From the NCBI RefSeq assembly GCF_005405925.1, contig NZ_BJHV01000001.1, forward strand, positions 10,726,001 to 10,790,000: 64,000 nt of DNA, in the 5' to 3' direction. The translations under genes and the position numbers were made by a program. A model generated the notes under the pieces. It was not told the DNA's origin, ran no database searches, and worked only from the letters and a program-made list of their open reading frames with translations. This document shows, one piece after another, positions 25,765 through 35,778 of this stretch; the first letter of the stretch is position 1, and each line of letters begins with the position of its first letter. Source of the stretch: Streptomyces antimycoticus (lineage in GTDB: Bacteria; Actinomycetota; Actinomycetes; Streptomycetales; Streptomycetaceae).

Positions 25765-26862
25765 TCAAGTCCGCGGCGGCGCGGTGCTCGCCCGCACCAC
25801 GAATTCCACCGGCGGGAGCTCGGCAGCCTGGAACTCTCCTCCCTCGGTGAGCGAAACCAGTGCCTGCGCGGCGGTGCGTCCCCAGGTCAGCACATCCTGG
25901 CGCACCGTCGTCAGCGGCGGCGCGATGCAGTCGGCCAGCGGGATGTCGTCGAATCCCACCACCGACAAGTCCTCGGGGACCCGCAGCCCGCGGCTGGTCG
26001 CGGCGGTGATCCCGGCGATGGCCATCAGGTCGTTGGCGTACACGATGGCGGTCGGTGGCCGGTCCAGGTCCAGCAGCTGATGCGTGGCCTGGGCGCCGGC
26101 CGCACCGGTGAAGTCCGCCGCCACGGGTGGGATCTCGGGCAGGCCGGCATCCGCCAGCGCACCGCGCCAGGCGTCGCACCGGGCCTCGGTGTGCACATAC
26201 CCCGCGGCGCCGCAGACGTGTCCGATCCACCGGTGGCCGAGCGAGCGCAGATGGCTGACCGCACGCCGCACCCCGCTGCCGTCGTCGACCCCGAGGGCCG
26301 GCACCCGGCCGCCGTGCTGCGATGGTCCGACGATCAGTGCGCTGATGCCCAGCTCCGTCATGAGTGCGGGCCGCGGGTCGTCGGTGCGCAGATCGGTGAG
26401 GAACACGCCGTCGACCCGACCGTCACGGGCCAGCCGCTCATACGCTTGCCGTTCGGTTTCCTCATCGGGGACGACCTGCAGCACGAGCGCGTAGCCGAGC
26501 GGCGCGAGGCCGGTCTCGATGCCGGCGACGAACTGTGGGAAGAACGGGTCGGTACTCAGCAGTTCCGGCGGTCGGCGCATCACCAGGCCGAGGGTCTGGG
26601 ACCGCTTGGTGGAGAGCGCTCGGGCGCCGGCGTTGGGCTGCCAGCCCAGCTGGTCGATCGCCTCCAGGACCCGCTGGCGCGCCTGCGGGCTGACCCCGGG
26701 GCGGTCGTTGATGACGAAGGAGACCGTCGCCTTGGAGACCTGGGCCAGCGCGGCGACATCACCGATCGTGGGCCGACTGCCCCCGCCCCGGCGTGGCCGG
26801 GGAGGCGTCGCCTGGCGGGAACCGTCCGCCGATCCACCCGGTTTGTCCTGGCCCCGCACCAT
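25765..26862 (-). CDS. LacI-family regulator of the PL8/GH130 sugar regulon
   Basis: The 365-residue LacI protein has a disordered N-terminal extension, then the HTH (PTIGDVAALAQVSKATVSFV, with hinge) and a sensor domain (TLGLVMRRPPELLSTDPFFP; VVGFDDIPLADCIAPPLTTV). It is divergent from the importer operon at 27089. Two dyads lie between: CGAAACGTTTCG at 26933 and TTAAACCGGTTTGA at 26968. The second is repeated before the PL8 gene 6.7 kb away, so this protein probably controls both units and the first dyad may be for autoregulation. Confidence 0.92.
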   Translation of the reverse strand: MVRGQDKPGGSADGSRQATPPRPRRGGGSRPTIGDVAALAQVSKATVSFVINDRPGVSPQARQRVLEAIDQLGWQPNAGARALSTKRSQTLGLVMRRPPELLSTDPFFPQFVAGIETGLAPLGYALVLQVVPDEETERQAYERLARDGRVDGVFLTDLRTDDPRPALMTELGISALIVGPSQHGGRVPALGVDDGSGVRRAVSHLRSLGHRWIGHVCGAAGYVHTEARCDAWRGALADAGLPEIPPVAADFTGAAGAQATHQLLDLDRPPTAIVYANDLMAIAGITAATSRGLRVPEDLSVVGFDDIPLADCIAPPLTTVRQDVLTWGRTAAQALVSLTEGGEFQAAELPPVEFVVRASTAPPRT

Positions 26863-26932
26863 ACCGCCTCGCCTTCCAGTGATTCGGGACGTACGGCTCC
26901 TGGGTGGCAGAACTCTGAGCCACCCGGGTCAC

Positions 26933-26944
26933 CGAAACGTTTCG
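26933..26944. promoter_or_regulatory. Perfect 12-bp palindrome near the lacI start
   Basis: CGAAACGTTTCG is a self-complementary LacI-type site, 71 bp upstream of the regulator's start. It differs from the AAACCGGTTT site and may be bound by the same or another LacI protein. Confidence 0.6.
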
Positions 26945-26967
26945 CACCCGTCCTTGACGCTTAGATA

Positions 26968-26981
26968 TTAAACCGGTTTGA
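26968..26981. promoter_or_regulatory. LacI operator upstream of the sugar ABC operon
   Basis: TTAAACCGGTTTGA contains the 10-bp palindrome AAACCGGTTT. The same core with TGA flank occurs at 33730 upstream of the PL8 lyase. Its position, 108 bp before the binding-protein gene, suits a repressor. Confidence 0.8.
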
Positions 26982-27088
26982 TGACGCTCGTAACCCCGCG
27001 GTGATCATTCTGACGGGGCGGGCCGGCAGCGACGAGAGGGGAGTCGCTTCGGACCCTCAACCACCCGCATGGAGAGGAGTTGGGCACA

Positions 27089-28386
27089 ATGAGGCGTTTT
27101 CCGCGTGTAACGGTGCTGACCGCCGCCGCAGCGCTTGTCCTGCCATTGTCCGCCTGCGGTTCGGGCGATGCCGACGGCGGCAAGCCGACCTCGGGACCGA
27201 TCGACATCTGGTACTCGACGAACGAGCAGGAGCAGGTCTGGGCCAAGGCCACAGTGGATGCCTGGAACGCCGAGCACACCAAGGAGAAGGTCACCGCCAA
27301 GGCGGTTCCGTCGGGCAAGTCCACCGAAGACGTCATCGGGGCCGCGATCACCGCGGGCAACACCCCGTGCCTCGTCTACAACACCGCTCCGGCGGCGGTC
27401 GCCGCATTCCAGAAGCAGGGCGGCCTGGTGAATCTCTCGGACACCTTCGGCGATGCCGAGTCCTTCATCAAGAAGCGCTCCGGCGGTGCCGCGGACGGCT
27501 TCCGTTCCCCGGACGGCAAGTTGTATCAAGTGCCGTGGAAAACCAACCCGTTCATGCTCTATTACAACAAGGACGTCTTCAAGAAGGCCGGCCTGGACGC
27601 CGAGAATCCGAAGCTGAGCACGTACGACGATGTGCTGGCCGCGGCGAAGAAGATCAAGAGCAGTAAGGCGGCGAAGTTCACCTTGTATCCGCCGGCGACC
27701 AGTGACTACACCAATGCGCTGTTCGACTTCTATCCGCTGTACCTGGCCAACTCCGGCGGCACGCAATTGGTGAAGGACAAGAAGGCCACCTTCACTTCCG
27801 ACGCCGGACGGCAGACCCTCGGCTTCTGGCAGCAGATGTACGCAGGCGGATACTCGTCCCCGGAGGCGTACAGCGGCGACATGTGGGCGGGCCCGTTCGC
27901 CGACGGGGTGGCCGCCATGGGCATCGCCGGGCCGTGGGGCAAGGGACAGTTCGACGGCAAGGTGAAGTACGGCGTGGTGCCGCTGCCCACGGCCGAGGGA
28001 ATACCGGCAGACAAGACATCGACGTTCGCGGACTCCAAGAACGTCGGTCTGTTCACCTCGTGCAAGCACAAGCGGACCGCCTGGGAATTCGCCAAGTTCT
28101 CGATGAGCGCGAAGAACGACGCGGCACTGCTGGAGGAGACGGGGCAGTTCCCCACCCGCAGTGACGTGGCCGCCGTCGCGGGGGCTATCTCAAGGACAAT
28201 CCCTTCTACCGGCCCTTCGCCGACGCGGTGCCGCGGGCGGTGGACGTGCCGAACATCGCCGGCTCGACCGAGGTGTGGAAGACGTTCCGCACAGCCTGGG
28301 AAGACGCGGTGCTGCCCGGGAAGGGCGATGTGAAGTCGACCTTTGACAAGGCCGCGCAGCAGATCGACGACCAGATCGCCGGCTGA
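27089..28386 (+). pseudogene. Sugar ABC transporter substrate-binding lipoprotein, single frameshift near 3' end
   Basis: This extracellular solute-binding protein family 1 lipoprotein of about 432 residues (signal ending LVLPLSAC) includes SGPIDIWYSTNEQEQVWAK, YQVPWKTNPFMLYYNKDVF and AGPWGKGQFDGKVKYGVVPL. The frame breaks in the G5 run 28180-28184. Adding one G restores GGYLKDNPFYRPFADAVP and a normal end (FDKAAQQIDDQIAG) at 28386, twelve bases before the first permease. ATG 27089 follows GAGAGGAG. It is probably functional in the organism, as the error sits in a homopolymer. It delivers an oligosaccharide to the permeases. Confidence 0.85.
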
Positions 28387-28397
28387 CGAGGCACACC

Positions 28398-29417
28398 ATG
28401 AAATCACTCCGCGACAGCGGCGATGGGACCCAGGCCGCAGGTGATCCGCCCCGCGGCCGGCACCCCCGGCCATCGCCCCGCCACGCACCGCCGGCAGCCG
28501 CAACCGAACGCCGTATCCCGGGTCGCCGGCCCGGCGCCTCGCGGCTCCAGCGTTGGCTGGGCAACAGCCCGCTCGGGCTCGTCCTGACCGCGCCGTACAC
28601 CGCCTACGTCCTGGTCGTGTTCATCATCCCGTTCGGGGTCGGCGTATGGATGGCCTTCCACGACTACTTCTTCACCGCGCCCGGCGTCTCCGTGCCGCAC
28701 CCGTTCGTCGGGTTCGACAACTTCACCGAGGTCCTCGGCGAGGAGAAGACCCAGCGCGCCTTCGCCAACCTCGGGTTGTTCATGGCGATCAACATTCCGC
28801 TGACCGTGGTGCTGGCGCTCGCGCTGGCGTCGGCACTGAATGCCGCGACTCACTGGCGCGGATTCTTCCGGGTGGCGTACTACGTGCCGTATGTGACGGC
28901 CTCGGTCGCCACGCTGGCGGTCTGGCTGTTTCTGTTCAATGGCTCCGGTGCCGTCAACAACGTCCTCGGCCCCTGGGCCCCGGACCCGTCCTGGCTGGCG
29001 AACAAGCACTTGGTGATGCCGCTCATCGCCGTCTACGTCACCTGGAAGCAGCTCGGGTTCTACATCCTGCTCTACCTCGCCGCGCTACAGAACGTGCCCA
29101 AGGAGCTGCACGAGGCGGCACTGACCGACGGAGCCGGGCGCTGGCAGGCGTTCCGGGCCGTCACCCTGCCGGCCGTCCGGCCCGTCACCTCGCTCGTCAT
29201 CCTGCTGTCGATCATCACTGCCGGGCAACTCTTCACCGAGCCGTTCCTGCTCACCGGCGGCGGCCCGAGCGGCGCCTCGCTCACCCCCGCGCTGCTGGTG
29301 TACCAGCGGGGTATCGAGCAGGGCGAGCCGGATGCCGCGGCAGCCATCGGACTGATTCTCGTCACCGGCGTGCTCATCATCGCGACCGTCGCCCGGCGCG
29401 TCATGGAGAGGGACTGA
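28398..29417 (+). CDS. Sugar ABC permease, MalF/UgpA type
   Basis: The 339-residue permease has a polar, proline-rich N-terminal extension of ~50 residues, six membrane spans and the EAA motif ELHEAALTDGAGRWQAFRAV. It belongs to the CUT1 class. It is the second gene of the importer operon. No ATPase gene is nearby, so it likely uses the shared MsiK-type ATPase, as many Streptomyces CUT1 systems do. Confidence 0.92.
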   Translation: MKSLRDSGDGTQAAGDPPRGRHPRPSPRHAPPAAATERRIPGRRPGASRLQRWLGNSPLGLVLTAPYTAYVLVVFIIPFGVGVWMAFHDYFFTAPGVSVPHPFVGFDNFTEVLGEEKTQRAFANLGLFMAINIPLTVVLALALASALNAATHWRGFFRVAYYVPYVTASVATLAVWLFLFNGSGAVNNVLGPWAPDPSWLANKHLVMPLIAVYVTWKQLGFYILLYLAALQNVPKELHEAALTDGAGRWQAFRAVTLPAVRPVTSLVILLSIITAGQLFTEPFLLTGGGPSGASLTPALLVYQRGIEQGEPDAAAAIGLILVTGVLIIATVARRVMERD

Positions 29418-29418
29418 T

Positions 29419-30261
29419 ATGGCCCACATCGCGCGCATCGCCCGCATCCTGCGCTACGCCACGCTCGGCCTCGGCGCCATCGCCGCGCTGCTGCCGTTCT
29501 ACTACATGCTCATCGGGGCGCTGCAGAAGAAGCGCGACACCGGCCTCGGCGGCCTGCTGCCGAAGCCGAGCAACCTGACCCTGGACAACCTCGCGGGTAT
29601 CGACGACTCGTTCAGCCTGTTGGGTGCCCTGGCCAACTCGCTGATCATGACGGTGGGGGTGGTGGTCTGCACGCTGGTCTTCGGCCTGCTGGCCGGCTAC
29701 GCCCTGGCGATCCTGCGCTTCCGCGGCCGCGGTCTGGTGTTCGCGCTCGTCCTGCTGGTCCAGGCGATCCCGTTCCAGTTGCTGATGATCCCGCTGTACG
29801 TGATGGTGGTGCGTTACTTCGGCCTCGCCGACAGCTACGCCGGAATGATCCTGCCGTTCGCCATCAACTCCGTCGCCGTGCTCATCTTCCGCCAGTACTT
29901 CCTCCAGATCCCGCGCGAGATCTTCGACGCGGCGCGCATGGACGGAGCGAGTGAGCTGCGCATCCTGCGCTCTGTGGCGGTGCCACTGGTGCGCCCGGCG
30001 ATTCTCACAGCCATGCTGGTGACCTTCATCGGCCCGTGGAACGAGTTCCTCTGGCCGTTCCTGGTGACCAAGGACCAGGGGATGCAGCCCCTCGCGGTCA
30101 GCCTGGCGAACTTCTCGCAGGCCAATTCCACCTTCCAGGCCAACCCCATGGGTGCTGTGCTCGCCGGTGCCTGCGTGCTGGCGGTGCCGGCCGTCGTCCT
30201 CTTCCTGCTCTTCCAGCGCCACTTCACCTCTGCCAACCTCGGATCCGCGATCAAAGGCTAG
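29419..30261 (+). CDS. Sugar ABC permease, MalG/UgpE type
   Basis: The 280-residue partner permease has six membrane helices and the EAA motif EIFDAARMDGASELRILRSV. ATG 29419 directly follows the stop of the MalF-like gene (one base apart), so translation is coupled. It forms the importer heterodimer. Confidence 0.92.
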   Translation: MAHIARIARILRYATLGLGAIAALLPFYYMLIGALQKKRDTGLGGLLPKPSNLTLDNLAGIDDSFSLLGALANSLIMTVGVVVCTLVFGLLAGYALAILRFRGRGLVFALVLLVQAIPFQLLMIPLYVMVVRYFGLADSYAGMILPFAINSVAVLIFRQYFLQIPREIFDAARMDGASELRILRSVAVPLVRPAILTAMLVTFIGPWNEFLWPFLVTKDQGMQPLAVSLANFSQANSTFQANPMGAVLAGACVLAVPAVVLFLLFQRHFTSANLGSAIKG

Positions 30262-30263
30262 GT

Positions 30264-31343
30264 ATGACCCAGCGCAACACCGAAACCGCGCTCCCGTACG
30301 CACTCAAGCGGGTCGGCGTGCTCATGAACGCCGACCCCACCGACCCCCTGGAGGCCGAGGGCGTCCTCAATCCGGCCACCGCCTGGGGACCCGACGGCGA
30401 GCTCTATCTTTTCCCCCGCATGGTCGCGACAGGCAATGTCTCCCGGATCGGCCGCGCCCGTGTCGTGATCGAAGACGGCGTACCGGTCGGCGTCGAGCGC
30501 CAGGGCGTGGTGCTGTCCCCGGACGAAGGCTTCGAGCGGGGCGCACACAATGCCGGCGTGGAGGACCCCCGCATCACCTTCATCCCCGACCTGGGCGTAC
30601 ACGTCATGACGTACGTCGCCTACGGGCCGCTCGGTCCGCGGCCCGCGTTGGCCGTCTCTACGGACACGATCAGCTGGCGCCGTCTGGGCCCACTGCATTT
30701 CACGTATCAGTCGCACCTGTCCACCGACTTGAACTTCTTCCCCAATAAAGACCTTGTCTTCTTCCCCGAGATCGTGCCCGGCCCCGACGGCCGTGCGAGC
30801 TTCGCGATGCTGCACCGGCCGATGTGGGACCTGGACTGGCTGCGCCCGGGCGAGGGCGCCCCGGCCCCGGCCGGGGTGGCCGACGGCCGCCCGTCGATCT
30901 GGATCGCGTACGTAGACGCCGAGGCGGCCCGCCGCGATCTTTCGGCGCTGACCTCGCTGCGGCACTCCGCTCCGGTGGCCGCTCCGGAGATGCCGTTCGA
31001 GGTGGCGAAGATCGGTGCGGGTCCGCCGCCGCTGCGGGTGCCCGAGGGCTGGCTGCTCATCCACCATGGGGTGACCGGCCCGGTCGCGAGGGGCTTTGAG
31101 CTCAGCCATGGCGCCGTCTACCGGGCCGGGGGCATGCTGCTGGACCCGGACAATCCGGCGCGGGTGCTGGCGCGCTCGCAGGAGCCGTGGCTGTCTCCGG
31201 AGACCCGCGAGGAGACGGTAGGAACGCTTGGCAACGTTGTCTTCCCGACGGCGGTCGAGCGCATCGCGGGGACCGTCTATGTGTTCTACGGGATGGCGGA
31301 CAGCGCGATCGGCGTAGCCGCCCTGGAGCGGACCGCGGACTGA
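30264..31343 (+). CDS. GH130-family beta-mannoside phosphorylase/glycosidase
   Basis: The 359-residue five-bladed beta-propeller protein is of the GH130 type: EGVLNPATAWGPDGELYLFP, AHNAGVEDPRITFIP with the conserved catalytic Asp, and a late LIHHGV motif. GH130 enzymes phosphorolyse or hydrolyse beta-mannosyl linkages such as mannosyl-glucose, mannobiose and mannosyl-GlcNAc. There is no signal peptide, so it acts on imported oligosaccharide. ATG 30264 is two bases after the permease stop. It is the last gene of the operon, before a long bidirectional terminator. Confidence 0.88.
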   Translation: MTQRNTETALPYALKRVGVLMNADPTDPLEAEGVLNPATAWGPDGELYLFPRMVATGNVSRIGRARVVIEDGVPVGVERQGVVLSPDEGFERGAHNAGVEDPRITFIPDLGVHVMTYVAYGPLGPRPALAVSTDTISWRRLGPLHFTYQSHLSTDLNFFPNKDLVFFPEIVPGPDGRASFAMLHRPMWDLDWLRPGEGAPAPAGVADGRPSIWIAYVDAEAARRDLSALTSLRHSAPVAAPEMPFEVAKIGAGPPPLRVPEGWLLIHHGVTGPVARGFELSHGAVYRAGGMLLDPDNPARVLARSQEPWLSPETREETVGTLGNVVFPTAVERIAGTVYVFYGMADSAIGVAALERTAD

Positions 31344-31356
31344 CGCCTCTGACCTG

Positions 31357-31403
31357 AACCGGCTTGCGGCCGACGGCTCCTCGCCGTCGGCCGCAAGCCG
31401 GTT
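31357..31403. terminator. 21-bp perfect bidirectional terminator
   Basis: The arms 31357-31377 and 31383-31403 are perfectly complementary around TCCTC. It separates the convergent GH130 and PL8 genes and can stop transcription from both. Confidence 0.9.
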
Positions 31404-31420
31404 TACGTCTGTGCTTCGCG

Positions 31421-33609
31421 TCACCTGAGGGGCTGTGTCACCGTCTTGCCGAGGTTCGGGCCGGCGCCCAGCGGGAAGCTGGCGCGACGGGCGCGGCCGG
31501 GTGCGGCAAGGGTGACGGAGACCGTCAGGCCGGGCTGGTCGGGGTTGGCGACGCTGGCCACGGCGGAGCCACCGTCCTCGTTGAGCATGATGATGGCCGG
31601 CTGATCGACTCGCAGCGTGCGACCTGATCCCAGGTCGAGGGAGCCCGCGGCATGGAAGGTCGCCATCGTCAGCCGCAGCCGCGGGTGGCGGACTGCTTGG
31701 ACCTGCTCGTCGTTGCGCAGGATCCTGACGACCGGCTTGGCCGCATAGGAGCGGACCTTTTCGGGTGTCGCGCCGGGCAGGAGGACGTAGGCGTACTTGG
31801 CTCCGTCCGGGCTGGTTCCGTGGTCAAAGAAGAGGGTGAAGGCATTCCGCTTCACTGGATCACGGTCGAGCCAGCTCCCGGTCTGCTCCTTGTTCGAGAC
31901 CTTCAACGGCCCGCCCTCAGGGAAGACGTAGCCGATCTCGTCGTTGTACGCCCATGAGGCGCCGGTGGCAGCTGAATCGGTCCCCGGGCGTACGGCCTTG
32001 CCGCCGACGGAGGCATTGGACCGGGCCGCTCCCTGATTGACGGTCGTATGGACGGCATACTGCGAGGTGGAACTGATCCCGGCGCCGAGCGCGACCATCT
32101 CATCGTCGAAGTAGAAGTAGCTCTTGCGCCCGGTGGTCGAGAACCGGTCGAGGGTGAAGACGCTTGCCCCGTAACGCCCGTCGGAAACGCCGCCGGTGAA
32201 ACTGCCGCGGTTGGCGGGACTCGACTGCGTCGTCACCTTGGTGTAAGGCGCGGTGACACCCGGGTAGTGGAACCAGTCGAAGGCGGGTACGAGGTCGTCG
32301 TATTCCCGGTTCGTGACCTGGATCGAGGTGGCTCCCGCCGCGTTCCAGTCGATCTCGTTGCCGACTTCGGGCCGGAAGGTGGAGCGGTACTCGCTGCCCT
32401 TCATACGAGGGGAATTGACCCTGGTGAAGATTCCATACGCGTCCCGCAGATGCGAAGAGAACTCCGAGCGCCAGAAATACTTATGCCCGATGACGCCGTT
32501 CTCCCGGCTCTTCCCGCGGATATTGTCGGCAAGCCGCTGATATGCCGCCGAGTTTCTCTCATCGGCCCGGACCATCCGGTCGAGCGGCTCGAGGAAGTCG
32601 GCCGCGTAACTCGTAATGCCGTCGATGGTGTTGGGGGACGGTACCCGAGGTACATCATCCCGATCTCCCCGCGGATCAGCCAGCGGGTCCCGTCGAGGAT
32701 GTAGAAGGCGATGGCGTCGATGTCCTCGGGCGAGAAGGCGAAGCTGGTGCCGCGCGCGACATCGGCCCAGGCCGCGACGATGGTGAACAGGGCCATGCCG
32801 TAGCCCTCGCTGTAGAGCTGCGCCCCATGCGCCCAGAAGGACGAGTCCACCTGGACAGCCTCGGTGACCTTACCGCTGCCATCGACGGCGACCGTCTGCG
32901 ACATGGTGGCGTAACCCTGCTCGATGTCGGCGGTCGCGTGCTTCGCGACGGCCTCATAGAGGTAGTTCTCGGTCCTCCAGGAGCCGTTCGCCCCGGCCGG
33001 GTCCAGGCGGCCGGTGTTGTGGACGTACGTCACCTCCCGCGCCTCGGTGCTGAGTTTGTCGCCGACGAAGATCGACACCCGGCCCATGGCCATCGACTTG
33101 CCGATCTCGACTTCCCACCAGTTCGTGCTGGTCGGTTTGACACTGTCCCAGTAGAGAAGCGCGCGGTTCAGGGCCTCGATCAGCTCCGGTTTGCCGTAGC
33201 CCGCGGCACCCGGGTCACGGTAGGCATGAGCCATCGCGATCATGCGGTACAGCGCGTGATAGGGCGACCAGACCCGGCCGTTGGCGGAACTGGTGGTGTC
33301 GCCGTAGTCCACATTGGGCCACGAGCCGTCGGCGCGCAGGGACTCGACATAGGCCAGGGCCTCGGACGTACGGGCGAGGAAGATGCCATTGGCGATTCTC
33401 ACCTGGTCGCCTTGGGCAAGAAACCGCTGTTGCAGGCGTTCGATGATGAGCTGAATGTCATCCGTCGCCGCTTGACTTCCACTGGCTTCGGCAGCCCGCG
33501 CGAGAGTCGGCACTGACAGCGTCAGTCCGGCGACACCGGCGGCGAGCCCGAGGCCCCCGAGTAGGACGCGACGTCGATCGGGCAGGGGAACCACTCCATT
33601 TTCCGTCAT
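31421..33609 (-). pseudogene. Secreted polysaccharide lyase family 8 (hyaluronate/chondroitin/xanthan lyase type), single frameshift
   Basis: Two frames join into one PL8 lyase of about 729 residues. A Tat signal (RRRVLLGGLGLAAGVAGLTL) is followed by the alpha-toroid with catalytic-site motifs STNWWEVEIGKSM (Asn), then SSFWAHGAQLYSEGYG (His and Tyr). The beta-sandwich C-terminal half is in the other frame (GVIGHKYFWRSEFSSHLRDA onward). The break is in the G5 run 32633-32637; one more base restores LGYRPPNTIDGITSYAADFL. ATG 33609 follows AAAGGAG. It is preceded by the same operator as the importer operon. It would cleave an uronate-containing polymer outside the cell. It is probably functional, with a likely homopolymer error. 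Confidence 0.87.
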
Positions 33610-33729
33610 GCGGACTCCTTTGGGCGCACCCAGATCCTGTCAACGTTGCCGTGGGGGGCGTGCGTCGGTTGACGAGGTCTTCCGGGTGCTGATTCGGTCA
33701 CGGCTTCGGCTTGGTGCACACCGATTTCT

Positions 33730-33739
33730 AAACCGGTTT
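33730..33739. promoter_or_regulatory. LacI operator upstream of the PL8 lyase
   Basis: AAACCGGTTT (context CTAAACCGGTTTGA) is identical in its core to the operator at 26970-26979. It is 121 bp upstream of the PL8 start and ties the lyase to the importer regulon. Confidence 0.8.
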
Positions 33740-33821
33740 GAAAGTGACTCGTAAACAGTTACCGGCTGCGGCCTGGGTACGTCAACAGTCGCGACGCCGG
33801 GAGGGCGCGGGTGCTTCGGCC

Positions 33822-34885
33822 CCTAGCGAGCTCGTGCATGGTTGGTGGTGAGACGTCGAGGTCGTGATCGTTGATCATGGTCGTGTGGTGGGGAATGCGA
33901 CTCGTGCAGTGATCATCAGCAACCGACGGATCACGGGCCTGACGGCCGAGGTGATCGCTGAACTCGTCGCCGAGGTCGGCCCGTTGTGGCACGAGCGTCA
34001 CCAGGCCAGGCTTGCCTCCCGGCCGCGGAAGCGGGCCATGGGCGCTGGCGCGAAACACCAGCTAATGTTCGTCGACCGGCTCCTGGCCGCTCTCGTCCAT
34101 CTCCGCCACGGGACCACGCACGACGTGCTGGCCCGCTGGTTCGGCGTGGACCGCTCCACCATCACCCGAGCCATCGGTGAGGTGCGGCCCCTGCTCGCCG
34201 AGCGGGGGTGCACCATCGACCCCGACGTGCGGCCGCGAACTTTGGCCGAGGTCATCGACCATCCCGGCCCGACCGGAATGACCGGCATCATCGACGGCAC
34301 CGAGATCCGGGTCCGCCCCCGGCCGTCGGTCGCCGGGACCGGGACCGGGACAAGTTCATCTCCGGCAAGAGCAAGCAGAACGCCGTCAAGGCCCATGGTG
34401 GTCACGGATGAGACGGACGGGTGCTGTTCCGCAGCCCCGCCAGACCCGGAAGCTGCGCGGACATCACCCAGGCGCGCCAGTTAGGGCTGGTCAAGCTGCT
34501 GGCCGGAGGGCCCGTGGTGGAGATCCTCGCGGATGCCGGCTACCAGGGCCTGGGAGCCCGGACCGGCGGGCGCGTGGTGACACCACCGCACCGCAAGTTC
34601 AAGAAGAATGCCCCGGACTGGTACGAGGAGATGCATGAGCGGCAGCGCAAGGCACATTCCTCGCGACGTATCCGGGTCGAGCACGGCATCGCCCACCTGA
34701 AGAACTGGCGGGCCCTTGCCCGCCACCTCGGCGGCCGCGAACACATGAGCGACACCGTTCAGGCCATTGCCGGCCTGCTGTCCCATCAGCAGACCGCGGA
34801 CCTGAACCCGACACAGCAGGTGTGAACACCGAGCCCTGCCGAAGGCCTCGACGTCTCACCACCAACCATGCACGAGCTCGCTAGG
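33822..34885 (+). mobile_element. IS5-family element A with 40-bp perfect terminal repeats
   Basis: The ends 33822-33861 and 34846-34885 are perfect inverted repeats of 40 bases. CTAG occurs at both boundaries (33823-33826 and 34881-34884), consistent with the 4-bp target duplication of IS5 relatives. The right CTAG is shared with element B. It lies just upstream of the PL8 promoter region. Confidence 0.85.
33864..34825 (+). pseudogene. IS5-family DDE transposase of element A, frameshifted
   Basis: The N-terminal frame has the HTH region (LVHLRHGTTHDVLARWFGVD, then RSTITRAIGEVRPL) and the first catalytic Asp (MTGIIDGTEIRV). The middle (DKFISGKSKQNAVKAH) is in a second frame. The C-terminal part (VEILADAGYQGLG with the second Asp; RIRVEHGIAHLKNWRA with the Glu) is in a third. 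At least two shifts separate 34310-34430, so this is more than the usual single programmed frameshift. It is either decayed or affected by sequence error. Confidence 0.8.
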
Positions 34886-35778
34886 ATCTGTCGTCAAATG
34901 ATCTTCGGTCGGGGATTATGGTCGGGTGATACGTCGCCATGAACTGTCCGATGCCGAGTGGGCCTTCGTGCAGCCGTTGCTGCCCCGGTCCGAGCGGGGC
35001 CGCAGGCGGCTGGACGACCGGACGGTCCTCAACGGGATCGTGTGGAAGTTCCGGACCGGTACGGCCTGGCGGGATGTGCCCGAGCGGTACGGTTCCTGGG
35101 CCACGCTGCACACCCGCTTCCGCCGGTGGGCCAAGGACGGCACCTTCGAGCGGATGCTCCGGGCCGCCCAGGCCAGGGCCGACGCGGCCGGGGACATCGA
35201 GTGGCTGGTGTCGGTCGACTCCACGATTGTCCGGGCCCACCAGCACGCGGCCGGGGCGCGAAAAGGGGGCTTTGCGCCCCGGGACTCGGCCGGTCCAGAG
35301 GCGGCCTGACCAGCAAGATCCACCTGGCCTGCGACGCTGTGGGGCGACCGCTCGCCTTCACCGTCACCGGCGGGAACACCAACGACTGCACCCAGTTCAC
35401 CGCCGTGATGAAGGCGATCCGGGTGCCCCGGCTGGGACCGGGGCGGCCCCGGGTCCGCCCCGGCCACGTCATCGGCGACAAGGGCTACAGCTCCAAGGCC
35501 ATACGCACCTGGCTGCGGCAACGGAACATCCGGCACACCATCCCGGAACGGTCCGACCAGATCCGCAACCGGCTCCGACGCGGCAGCCGTGGCGGACGTC
35601 CGCCGGCCTTCGACAAGCACGTCTACAAGCGGCGCAACGTCGTCGAACGGTGCTTCAACCGCCTCAAGCAGTGGCGCGGCATCGCCACCCGCTATGACAA
35701 GACCGCCGAGTCCTACCAAGCGGCCATCACCCTCGCATCGCTGCTGATGTGGGCGTGACATTTGACGACAGATCCTAG
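34881..35778 (+). mobile_element. IS5-family (IS427-like) element B
   Basis: The ends CTAGGATCTGTCGTCAAATG (34881-34900) and its exact complement (35759-35778) bound the element. CTAG flanks both sides. Its left boundary is the right boundary of element A. Confidence 0.87.
34926..35758 (+). CDS. IS5-family transposase of element B, two frames joined by likely programmed -1 frameshift
   Basis: The first frame (ATG 34926: RRHELSDAEWAFVQPLLPRS) carries the DUF4096-type N-terminus and the first Asp (LVSVDSTIVRAHQHAAGAR). It enters AAAAGGGGG at 35261-35269, a classical slippery heptamer for IS427-group elements. The -1 frame continues GLTSKIHLACDAVGRPLAFT, HVIGDKGYSS (second Asp) and RRNVVERCFNRLKQWRG (Glu), ending at 35758. 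All catalytic residues are present, so the element may be active. Confidence 0.85.

Noticed and set aside
29401..30303. 300-codon antisense frame opposite the MalG-like permease
   Set aside because: It is low-complexity, Gln/His/Glu-rich shadow translation with no domain. The permease on the plus strand is certain.
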